Assembly: GCA_000507305.1 (NCBI GenBank)
Contig: DF239738.1
Location: 4,195 to 68,194 of the forward strand
DNA: 64,000 nucleotides
Direction: 5' to 3'
Origin: Breviolum minutum Mf 1.05b.01
Lineage: Eukaryota > Sar > Dinophyceae > Suessiales > Symbiodiniaceae
Made by a program: the position numbers and the translations under genes. This document shows positions 50,054 to 60,321 of the stretch, one piece after another; position 1 is the first letter of the stretch; each line of letters begins with the position of its first letter. The notes under the pieces are model-generated. The model was not told where the DNA came from, made no database searches, and saw only the letters and a list, made by a program, of their open reading frames with translations.

Positions 50054-50311
50054 TCATGATTCTGACAACTTCACAGGTTCAAAGTGTCTTGTCCGGAAAA
50101 AGACACGTTCACAAATACTTTGGAATCTCTCCAGAAAGAACAAGTGACGATGACCAATATCCGCTGAAAGCTCCTCAATGCCCACTAAATCGGTGTCTCG
50201 CGATGCAGACTGCGATGCAGGTGAACCAGGAGTACCTTGAGCTGACGCAATCTGCGACGAAAAGCTCTTCCCAATCACTTGCCAATCTCGCTGCCCAGAC
50301 GACCCAGACAA
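50054..50311 (-). CDS. Hypothetical exon
   Basis: The minus strand is open with balanced composition (SSGQRDWQVIGKSFSSQIAS, then a Ser/Gln-rich part, then ELSADIGHRHLFFLERFQSI). It ends at a possible GT donor (CCTGTGAAG) near 50,080. No known family. It lies just 3' of the first SHQW gene and could be an additional exon of it or a separate gene. Confidence 0.3.
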   Translation of the reverse strand: MSGSSGQRDWQVIGKSFSSQIASAQGTPGSPASQSASRDTDLVGIEELSADIGHRHLFFLERFQSICERVFFRTRHFEPVKLSES

Positions 50312-50946
50312 CCTCGAAACCTCAGATTGCGTGGATGTTTGGGAAATAGATGGCTAGTATGTGTTCCTGCATTTGGGTGTGCTTGTGGGTTTGTTTGTGT
50401 TGTGTTTGCGTTTGGTTGGGCATGCTCATAATGCAAGTCATTCTGCAACACATCATGATTGCTCTGTGCATGTTTTTTGGCTGACGTGGGTGTATGTCAA
50501 TCCTACTCTTTTGGGCTTGGCTCAAAATACACCTTTTTGAAAGAATTTGGGGTGGAAATGCCTAAGTGGCAAACAGGGATGTAAAAGTACGTTTGATTTA
50601 CTAATTAATAACCTCATTTAGGCACAGTACAATTTACATTCCTGCAATTCCCCACTAAAACAAAGCAACATCCAAACACTGCAAAAACAAAACAACCGAC
50701 ATTAGATAATAGACAGCAAAAAAACTCAAACATTGACATCTCTACTGCGACCGCATTTGTATCATCCCTGTTTGGAAACACTTCACACATTCTCACCCAG
50801 ACTACCCTTCTTCGTGCCGGTACGTGTATGTCTATACTTCAGTGGGAAGCTTGGCTCTGACTACATAGAATATCATAGAATTGCATTTGACAATGGTCAG
50901 CAACATGGGACCATTGATTCTGCAACTGCTGTTGGTAGAATTCCTA

Positions 50947-53900
50947 TCAACACGTCTGAATCCTCCTAGTGGGAATCCTTAGCTTGCGGTTTGTTCGTGG
51001 TTGTTCGTTCGTACATTTTTCCAAGTGGGTGTTTGAGGTATCCAGCCAAGTACTATTGAACCGAAGGAGGTGGCGGCCCGCCTCATCCACGTACTCGTGC
51101 ATCGCTTGAATGCGATTGCCGAAAAATGCTGCTGGAAACAAGCTCTCTCGCTGCTCGATCAACATTTCGCAAAGCTCCTTTGTGACACGCATCCAAGCAG
51201 AAAGTATTCAGGCAGCATTCGAGTCTTTATCCCCAGATTCACACATCCTGTCGTTCAACTTCGGAAATGTTTAAGCACGCCAATGTCTATATAATACAAG
51301 AACTCCAAAAAGAAAATGCTGAAACATGCCATGCCTAGGTTCCAATAAGCTTTGCTTTTGCTCATCTTCATTGCAGAGGGATGACCCTCGGAGTCGCTTC
51401 CCTTGCACCAGCATCATTCCGTACAGGCCCACGAGCGTGGTTGCTACGCGATGCTTGTCGCACTCCAGGTGATGTCCATCGGCAGAACGATGATTCCGTG
51501 CGCAACAATTAGCATTGCCCTGATAGACTTGAAACAGATCCTCAGATATGCATAGATATGCCCGTTCCCAAGATATCTAAGCTACTCAAAGTTTCTTCAC
51601 GGAAAGTCCCATGGTGCCAAAGACTTGCAAGCACCCTTCACAAGGATGGCTTGTGCATGTTATCCATCTGTATTTGGTAATGAAGTGATATGAAGTGTAA
51701 TGAATCGCATTGAATGACAATACAAGGAATCAGGGAAAGCAAGTTTAAAAGTCGCAGGTCACCGCGGAGCCATTGCTCGGCATGTAAAACTGGGTAATTA
51801 AAACCATACACACATGCTCCCACGGAAACTGCCAGGATCTGCACGCATCTTCTTGCAAACTTATTCATTGCCGCTTCATGCCGTTTCTGGAGTTCACAGG
51901 TGAAGAGTCTGCTGATGCACTGATATGCACATGATATGCACTGTATGTTGCGCGTGTGACCTGCAACTTTTTCCCGGAGCCGTGCAGTCAGAGATTCAAA
52001 ACTGTTTGCGACTCATTGCGACTCGTGACATTTCAATTGTTTCACTCTGGCGTTTTCCTCTAGGTGGAGAAGCCAACATTTTGTCATTTCACTTCTACTT
52101 TTGCCATAAGGCGCTGTGTCGGGGATTAGAAGACGTGTTGTGTGGTCTGAAATGCAAATGAATCACAACAAGCTCATGAATCATCCCAGGTCCCATAAAT
52201 CATGTCGAAGAATCTGCATATTCGGATTTAACTCCATGTTCATCCAAGAATACCATGGCATCAAGCCGTCCATCAGCCACCATACACACTCGCTGCTCCT
52301 CGCCCATGTGCTCAAGCTGATAATTCATGGTCGTCATGGCAGCACAGAAGACCTTACTCACCCCACAAAAAACGGTCAGACCAAGTCTCACCCAGTTTTC
52401 AATATGTTCATTGCTCTTGGGACTCACTGCAAATAAAGTACAGGAATGCAGAGCTTCTTGACCACTCATCTCGACATCTACTAGGCACGTCAATCTTTAC
52501 ACTTAATTTCAGAACCGACGAACAAATCCCTGACATTTCCTGCCATTCCCTTTAGACCGTCTCCAAGATGACCATAGAAATGCCATGGATTTTGTAAGCA
52601 CAGGCCATCCCAAAAACCGACCCGGCCCTAGAAAGTACATCCATGATCATCCATGATCATCCATGCACATCCGACCTCTAAGCGGCACCAAAAACGCGTG
52701 GCATAGCTCTGGAAATTGCAGCATTCGTGGCTTTCGCAGTGCTTCTCTGTCGTTGCCACGATGATGAAAGCAGAGCACGCAGCAACATACGCGGGCCTCT
52801 GCACGGCTGATGGCTGATGACTTTTTGTTGTCTATGTCCACTCCAAACTGCAAGACACTAGCAACCAATGCACATGTAAGGGTAAAAGCGAGAAACATCC
52901 AGAAAGTATCTCCCGACACGGGGAGCAAACAAGCCCAAATATCTCGATTTCCCATGCACAATTTGAGCTAAGAGGCAAAGAGTTGATGGCCAACTGTTGT
53001 TGCTCAACGGAATGCCTGGGCGTAAACGTGTGCAAACTATAAATCTACCCGGAAAATTGCCAATCCCCAAAGCTGACCGTTCTTCAGCCCAAATTTGATG
53101 CAAAACTGTTTTCTAAACTCTCCAAAGTTGTTTGATGAAAATTCAAGTCAACAGTCTGTGCCATCTCATTTTCACCTGATAGATCTATCCCCTGAACCAA
53201 AAAAGACACCAACAAAGGTTCCCCAGAAAATTCCTGGCAATATCCCCTTGGTGGAGCACGGTTGCATTGTATGTGTGGAGCACGATTGTATTTGTATATC
53301 CTTGGGTTTAGAAAAGCTCTTTTTGATCTCTTTCACCAAGCACAAGTCAAAGCAACAAATAATGTAATGTTCAGGGTTGAAGCCCAATATTTCCGCACAT
53401 AAGACCATTCTCCAGTTAAAACCTAATGACGACTTTTTTTTGGATTTTGATCAAAAACGGTACGGAGCCTGTGGTATACGTGATTTCAAACAGCACTGCG
53501 AATATGCAGTGGAATTCCTGAATCCCCCATTCTCCACCAACATTCATACGCCACAAAATCGATCCCAAAAAAAAAGCTTTCGTCTTTTTGCGAAGCACGC
53601 CCGTATGTGTGGAGCACGGTCCCCTACGCTAGATTTCTGGAGCATGGTGGTATGTGGGCGATTTCTGGGGCACGGTGGTATGTCTGATATTTCATGGGGC
53701 AAGCTGTTGACCCGTCACAAACAATAAAAAGATAAAACCAAAGAGAAGATTGCCCGCACCGAAAGTGTGCTCACAGTGTATAAAATGGACATAAACACCT
53801 TATTTACATTGGGGAGCACGTGTGAAAAAATGCGCGCGGACAGGGGGTCCGAAGGAACAAGAAGAAAAAGAAGGAAGGACAAGAAGAACACAACGGCAAC

Positions 53901-54539
53901 CACAACAAGAACGAAGACAAACACAAAAAGAATTAGAAGGACAAGAACAAGAAGCTGGAAAAAAGAAGAAGAGAAAGAAGTCGCACCAGCTTAGACCCCA
54001 AGCAGGTTTTAGCTATTGAGCAGGATGCCTACAGTCAAATGTGTGCATACTATTTTGGTTGAGAGGAAACACTGTTAAAATTGTCTGGGGAAAAACATCT
54101 ACAAGAACTTCCAGCACGTACATGGCAAAGTCCAAGAGGCTGAGGAATGCTACAATAGTCCACCCAAATATAGATGCGCTCGAGTTCCATCCGTTGTAGA
54201 GCCAATTCCTTCACGGCATGCATCATATCCTTGAACTGGGAGCCACCAGGATCTGGATGGCTTGAAGCAAGCCATTGGTGGGAAAAGAAAATGATGTAGC
54301 CACCTTTCCTGAAGAAAACAAATTCGACTTGAAGTCAAAAGGGATCAGATTTGTCAGATTTGTTTAGATTTGAACTTTACAAAGTAAAACAATCAAGTCG
54401 GAAGTGTAGTAGTGTACTTTCTGCTGGAACCGTCAATGGATTTACAACATTTGAGGACAACTTCCCCTGTCCTGCGAATCTTTGCTGCCTTACTGGGAGT
54501 GTCCACCATGACAAGCAGGTGTTGGTCGCGCAAAGTTTC
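50947..54539 (-). CDS. SHQW-motif family protein, copy A
   Basis: Exons on the minus strand: probable 54539 to about 54466 (ETLRDQHLLVMVDTPSK), 54308-54141 (GGYIIFFSHQWLASSHPDPG to IYIWVDYCSIP), 53015-52977 (HSVEQQQLAINSL), 52796-52676 (PAYVAACSAFIIVATTEKHC to TRFWCRLE), 52352-52245 (VFCAAMTTMNYQLEHMGEEQ to AMVFL), 51540-51406 (DLFQVYQGNANCCARNHRSA to GLYGMMLV) and 51177-50947 (ELCEMLIEQRESLFPAAFFG to a stop). This is a family I know as expanded in dinoflagellates, with FxSHQWL...HPDP, WVDYxSIPQ, INSLPAYxxxCxxFIIVA and FWCRLE blocks. Its function is not established; SHQW and the later strand recall TIR-like folds, which is inference. Introns 1-4 start GC, GC, GT and GA. The donor after GLYGMMLV reads CAAG here, where copy B has GAAG, so splicing there is uncertain. 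Confidence 0.75.
51079..51545. repeat. Segmental duplication block 1 (copy A; partner 60369-60803)
   Basis: Direct, same-orientation homology covering the last two exons of the SHQW genes. It stops at the 5' edge of the DLFQVYQG exon and, on the other side, inside the last exon just after DEAG. Confidence 0.9.
52181..53045. repeat. Segmental duplication block 2 (copy A; partner 62114-63030)
   Basis: Near-identical sequence covering exons HSVEQQQ, PAYVAAC and VFCAAM with their introns. The partner carries small insertions, for example a stretch at about 62,330-62,370. Confidence 0.95.
53859..54421. repeat. Segmental duplication block 3 (copy A; partner about 63438-64000)
   Basis: Near-identical at an offset of 9,579 bp from the purine-rich gaaaaagaaggaaggac to the window end, covering the SHQW exon and the start of its intron. 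Confidence 0.95.
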
Positions 54540-56352
54540 CTTGAATTTGGCTGAACTGACGAGAAGCCAAGCTATGCTCTACCATTTTTACTTGTAGAAT
54601 AGGGCGAGAGCACATCGGTAAATGCAAGGACACAGTAAGGGAAATTTGGAACCAAAGAGAAAAGATAGATTTGCAGAATTCGATAATTTTCTCGATTCCG
54701 ATGCCAGTCATTCTAGAAGATGCGAAATCTTTGACTGGTATGCTAGATCTCTAGTGGGGAGACCAGACAATTGTGAGAAGAGACAGGAATAGCATTAGAA
54801 TGCATTAGATATTTATATACTAAATATATACACAGCCTAAATGAAGACTTGTGTCAAACGAAGAATGCAAGAGATAAAGTAAGCACACGAGGTGCGGTGA
54901 CCAAAATGCATGTGATGGAACTTTTAGAAGACATGATTTCGTATGAGATTATAATAGATTTTACATAAATCTAAATGTTTGTAAGCAAAGAAACGGGAAC
55001 CATGTCGAATAGCGGAATAGAAGCCTATCCAAAGCTTCTTGATCTTGCTAAGCCTATAGAAAATCTAAATGCCATCCATGCGTCGTACTTCACCAGCTTT
55101 TCTAGCTGCAGAAAAACGTTGGCCTTCACCAGAGTCAACGGAAACCTGACAGCAAGAATCATCTGCAGCAGTGGCACCCAATTGATCCCAATTGAACTCC
55201 TTTCAGTGAATACTCGTAAATCTCGCAATGTAAGTACACATAGGATGGTGGGAAGCCGTAAGTGAAAGATGTGAAATCCAACTATGGTTTCAGAGATTGC
55301 ATTGATTGGGGAACTTGACAAATATATGCTATCATATAGGTCAGTAGTTTGGTGTGATAAAGAATGATAAAGCCAACAAAGACTTGATTGACCTGTTCTC
55401 TGACCAAGTATGACAGCTATGACAGCATGACCAAACCGTGGCTCAGGATGTTGTTGTTAGAAATCATGAGGAATATCTTAAATCCATTGATATCAATCAT
55501 GTGCTCGACGCTCAACATGTACCAAATGAGATGAGACACTGCATGCCCTGACAACGCTTCATTAAAGGCCGTGCATCTGCGACATATTTGCGATACTCCA
55601 ACTCCTTGTCCATCTGTGACTTTTCCTGAACCTGTATTTCTAAATAAAACCTGAGCTGGCAAATCGCCCGGAGTTGCACGTGTTGCACGTGCACATGTTC
55701 CTAAATTTGACACATCAACCAAGAAGAATCATAGATGCTCAAACATAGGGTGAAGAATGAAGACAGTGAAAATAAATGGAAAATGATCATTCTCTCCAAA
55801 GCAACCAGAACAGAAATTGCTCCAAACAGAAAGATTACCCCCTGTCCGATACAATACCATATGTGGACATGCCGAACAGGACATCATGGCTAGTAAGATT
55901 GGATGTCATTCGATGTACTTTGATTCCATTTGGAATCATTCATGTTTGCCTAGTCGTCAGGATATCCACCGGCTCGAGTCTGCATGGTTTTCAATCTGTC
56001 GCAACATTTCAAACATTGTCACTTTTTGCAAACTCCAGAAGCCAATAGGGTTTCAAGGGCTTAACCACCAAGTAATTCAGTACAGTGTTTCGATTCCTCC
56101 CTGGTCCACCCTCTTTTTGAATAGTCGAAGACGATCTCCGAAAATTGTCGTGCTTGGTCCATTTGTCAGAAATTGGCTACATTAGATTCATCGCACAGGG
56201 TTTTATCATTCTTATCTTCTGTGTATCCCAAATACGGTTAGACTTTGTCTTTTTCATTCGCCATACCTTAAGCCTCTGAGCTAATTTCAATGAAAGTAGC
56301 TGAAATTTACGCAACTTCGAAATTCCGGGTCGGTGGGCAAGCGCCAATATGA
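54540..56352. other. Unassigned spacer
   Basis: Minus-strand frames 55321-55025 (hydrophobic, WVPLLQMILAVRFPLTLVKA) and 55694-55512 (EKSQMDKELEYRKYVADARP) may be exons but have no recognised family. The 5' exons of SHQW copy A and the 3' exons of the MHYT gene may lie here. Confidence 0.3.
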
Positions 56353-57093
56353 TTACAATAGATGGGAGTGATTCTGACTTGAGACAAGAAGCGCATTGCT
56401 CGCCATCAGAAGGAAATCACAAAAAAGAGAAACAATGATGCTTACTTCCGCTTCCACGTTGATGTGCTTCAGTGGCAAGATTTGCCAAGTCCACCCTTTT
56501 GGGTGACTCCAATGGGAGACTGGCACCATTCCGAAGTAGTGAACGATGCCAACAAGACTCGCAAGCAGGACAGAACCCGCGCATCGAGATAAAGTGAAAC
56601 TGGGAAAATGTACAATGACCAAAATCATCAAAAAGGAGCAAGTAAGGAGGATAGGCACGTGAAGGACGATCATCCATGGATCAAAGCGGGCTATGAACCG
56701 ACCCCGTTCTGCAGCCAAACCTAGGTAGTGCATGCCTCCAATTCCAAGTGCTAACCAGAAAGTAGCTAAGAGCGGACCACCTAGAGAGCAACACTTCCAC
56801 TTGTCATTGTTGTGCAGCACGTGGAGTGCAATCGTCGAAGATATCCAAACAAAGAATGCTGATAATATGGTGAGGCTTACATCAAAACTCAATTTGCCCG
56901 GGCTGGAGTCTGAGGAAGGACCTATCAAAGTGGCCGCCCTCATGCCAATAAAATGCAAAGACCAAGTGGTAGCAACTCCTAAGCCCAGCCCACTCTGCAC
57001 CAACATCACAAAGTACCATTTCCAACTCCTCACTCGAGGAAGATACGATGCCGTTGTTAGCGTGGGAAAGGCACCAACACTTGCAACCAGGAC
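56353..57093 (-). CDS. MHYT-domain integral membrane protein (large exon, 5' end missing)
   Basis: The exon begins after CACTGCAG and reads VLVASVGAFPTLTTASYL, then at least five transmembrane segments, and ends with a stop at 56353. MHYT repeats are visible as TTWSLHFIGMRA, GIGGMHYLGLAA and GIVHYFGMVPV. His is present in all three and Met in the first two. In bacteria the MHYT domain is a seven-helix sensor, proposed to bind copper and sense diatomic gases, often fused to GGDEF/EAL. No such output domain is visible here. The first helix is probably in an upstream exon. The last helix (VSIIVSLFCDFLLMASNALL) may be followed by either the stop or an unseen donor. MHYT proteins are mainly bacterial with some eukaryotic examples, so the call is notable. 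Confidence 0.75.
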   Translation of the reverse strand, partial: VLVASVGAFPTLTTASYLPRVRSWKWYFVMLVQSGLGLGVATTWSLHFIGMRAATLIGPSSDSSPGKLSFDVSLTILSAFFVWISSTIALHVLHNNDKWKCCSLGGPLLATFWLALGIGGMHYLGLAAERGRFIARFDPWMIVLHVPILLTCSFLMILVIVHFPSFTLSRCAGSVLLASLVGIVHYFGMVPVSHWSHPKGWTWQILPLKHINVEAEVSIIVSLFCDFLLMASNALLVSSQNHSHLL

Positions 57094-57275
57094 CTGCAGT
57101 GTGAAGCTGCATGCAAAAATGAAATATTCTTATCAATCAAAAAAGTTACTCAAGTACCACGTTGGATTTCGTTGTGTTCATCAAAGTTGCATTGCTCTTG
57201 TCCTTCACAGAGCCTGCAAACTAAAGCACAATTCAAATCAATTTGGATTGTTGAAGTTCAAAAAACAACTGTATA

Positions 57276-57622
57276 CAGCATAGACCCCATAGCCAAAACC
57301 AATTTTTGTGGCATCAATGTAGAGAACAGTGTAACGACTGCAAGAAGCTCAAGGCAGATTTTCTGGATGTTTTTTCTGGATGCCATTGCTGTGTAGGGTG
57401 CCATGGGCACCCTGCAATGGCACCACGTCCACTCCCCCAAAAGTTGGCCGTCACCCTCCCCTCCCCCCACCATAGCACACTACAATGGCACCCTGCAATG
57501 GCACCCAGCAATGGCACCAGAAATAGCGTCCAGAAAAACTGCCTTGAGCTTCTTGCAGACCTTACACCGTTCTCTACATTGATAACACAAAAATTGGTTT
57601 TTGCTATCTGGGGTCTATGCTG
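57276..57622. mobile_element. 347-bp foldback (MITE-like) element with 5-bp target duplication
   Basis: The ends CAGCATAGACCCC and GGGGTCTATGCTG are perfect inverted repeats. Homology between arms continues inward for about 140 bp (aaccaatttttgtg, atgtagagaac, tgcaagaagctcaaggcag, ttttctgga and a GGGTGCCATTG repeat), so almost the whole element can fold on itself. GTATA lies directly before (57271-57275) and directly after (57623-57627), a clean 5-bp target-site duplication. No ORF of its own. A non-autonomous DNA transposon is the best reading. Confidence 0.88.
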
Positions 57623-57627
57623 GTATA

Positions 57628-60300
57628 ATAGCTATCGCTATCTGGGGAAAAATGTAATTATTTACGTGGTTGCAATGATGCGTCCATACGCAGTCCTTCT
57701 CTTTGGCCTCATCGAGCTTTCGTAGTTCATGTTGATGTTTTTCGGCCACCTATCACAACAATTCACAACATCCAAACGAATCCACCATCAAGCGTTTCGT
57801 ACGGTATGCACACGGAATAACATTGGCTTCAGTATTTTGGACTTGAGGGGAGGGTGAACGAAAGCTATGCAAGTGGCCCTAACCNGTGGTTCGTCGCCCT
57901 TCCCCCTATTGGAAGTAAGAACCCTATAGCTATCGCTATCTGGGGAAAAATTACATCAATCCACATTGATCACCCCTCGCACCCCTTTCGCCCAGGAACC
58001 GATAAGAAAACCAAGACTGCTTCAAAGTGCGTCTCCAAGACAGCATCCTCCGAGGAAATGGAGTCCATGTCACTGCGCCATGGGCAGCCAAATGCAGGTG
58101 ACTTGAAGAGTCATTTCTGTTGAGTTCGCGTTGGATCATATCAAGACATATCAAGTCATACCAGAAGGTATATGGCACTTTGAGTATACTTCTCTATTTG
58201 GTAGATTTTGTATAGTTACTATACTTGCCATCTTGCTGTACTTGTTGTATTGTGTTTCACGAGTTGTTGCTTTATGCTGGCGCTTGCAGTGCCACACTTG
58301 TTCCGTCTCAAAATGCAAATCTCTTCGGATTGATCGACCGCGTTGTCCTGCTTTCAGCCCGCAGGGGTCAGTTTGCTGTACTACCACCACGACCACCACC
58401 CACACACCCACCACCTCCTGACGCGTTTCTGACAACACTTCATTAGCAAAAGCAATTCTGATGGTGTGATCCATTTATCTGTCTGCCGCTTGAACTCACC
58501 CATACTCAGAAGTGTCACCTTTGGCAGAGTGGGATGAACCATGTTGTTTTTCCTTTTGTCTTGACTGGTCCAAGCACAGCATCTGGCGACATAGGTTGGG
58601 ATTGCAAGTGTTAAAAGTCAAGGCCCGAAGCTGAGATGAAGAATTTCGTTACAGGATTTGTTACAGTGAATGTTGAAAAGAATCGTAAGTCGTTTTATTT
58701 GCCTGTGCCTTTCGTGACCCGGTCTTGACCTTACGCGGGGATCTCCTTGGAGGTCCATGGACCTCGTACTTTCGCGTAAGCAAGAGCTGTATTCAAGCTC
58801 TGCACACGATAATCAGTGAGACTTGCTCATACGAGCCTGAAGTAAAGGTCAAGAATCCAAGATGAAGGGCAAAGGCCTCTGACAACACCAAACATCTGGG
58901 GCCACAAGAACACTTGGTTGCTTAAAAAAGGGTTGCTTCTGTTGGGGCATCAGAAAAGACAAAATCACTGCTACTCCTAAATGGTCCAAGCCCTCCCTTA
59001 GATTCTTACATCGACAAAACTGTCGATTTGGACGTCTCTTTCTTGGGCTGGTCATCCTCACTATTTCCTCCGGCTGATATTTGAGACACCTCTCCCTCAG
59101 AAGCAAACCAAACCTTATCACCTTGGATGGCCATGCTGCGCTTTCGCAAGTGAAGTCAGCAAATGAAGTCAAAGTACAGAACAGGATCCCAAGGCATGAT
59201 ACACTGAAAGCAGATGTCCGGGCTCTGCCCTCATGTAGTCTTAAAGAATGTGCAAAACATCAGGTCCATGCACACAAATACTATCAACATTATATGGTAT
59301 GGTAGTTATGATATCTAGACATTGAATATAGAAATATTAATATATAGATACAAATGTGTAAATGTATAAATATATAAATCTATAAATATATAAATAAATA
59401 TACAAATATATAAATGTACGGATATATAAATGTAAAAATACAAACATGTAAATCAACAAATGTATAAACATATATCATATAAATTTAAATATACAAATAT
59501 ACTAAGATTCAAATATAGAAATATACAAATATACAAATATATACATACATCCAAAGATACACGTATACACAAATACACATACACATATATGCTTATATAT
59601 ACACCTGAAGGTACACGTACACATAACACTACGCACATATAAATTTACCATATGATACCAACGTTGTCAAAGTAACACTTTCCTTGAAAACAATGAACGC
59701 CCTTCGCACTGAGAGGTCCGACACTGTTTTCATGGCAACACTAACATGCTGGACAGGGCTAATGGCACATATCAACTGCGTGTTGAAAGCACAAACAAGG
59801 ACAGATCTCGGTACCAGGAATCCAAGTGGAATGAGACGCATGTCCATGTTCAATGTCCCCTTGACAAGGAAACTCTAGACAGCACAAGGGTTGCCGAAAC
59901 CAACATCTGATTGGCATCGCATCACAGGTAGCAGCAAATTTTGCATTCACTTTGGAGCCCTTCCCAGTATCTGCTCAATCTACACTTCCAGCAACAGCAC
60001 CCTTGGCCTACCTGACGGCAATCCGTCCATGCCTCCGAGAAACAGCAAAGCTCTGCGGAAAGAGTTGAAATGTTCACAATGTCCATGGACCGGGGGCTAT
60101 CAGGGCTATCAGTATCACACTTCGAAACCTGAGACATTGAGCTCCATCGATCACGTCGAAATGTCTCTCCACGTGAGTCGAAGGTTCCTCCTGACGCTTT
60201 CGACACCTCAGGGCTCACAGCTTTCAACAAAAAACTCGGACAACGACTCCTCGGGCTACTTTTTCTGCTGCATTCAAAATAGTCAAATCACATTGCAATT
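57628..60300. other. Unassigned region between MHYT exon and SHQW copy B
   Basis: atagctatcgctatctgggg followed by aaaaat occurs at about 57,628 and again at about 57,924. A single N is at 57884. Minus-strand frames 59172-58849 and 60230-59922 have plausible composition but no recognised family. The 5' exons of the MHYT gene should lie here. Confidence 0.35.
59300..59640. repeat. AT-rich ATATAAAT/ACAAATAT degenerate repeat
   Basis: Low-complexity AT-rich sequence with variants of tatataaat and acaaatata recurring every 8-14 bases, grading into ACAC words at the 3' end. The tyrosine-rich ORFs on both strands are artefacts. Confidence 0.8.
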
Positions 60301-60321
60301 ATGACATCCAATTCATCCAAT

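Noticed and set aside
52200-52352. VADGRLDAMVF resembling a solute-binding or glutamate-receptor ligand domain
   Set aside because: The exon joins in phase to FWCRLE and DLFQVYQG of the SHQW family; the resemblance is local and short.
52840-52965. Minus-strand segment DIWACLLPVSGDTFWMFLAF resembling a glutamate-receptor transmembrane helix
   Set aside because: It lies inside a GC-AG intron of SHQW copy A: joining 53015-52977 to 52796-52676 restores the family sequence LAINSLPAYVAAC, so the hydrophobic frame is intronic.
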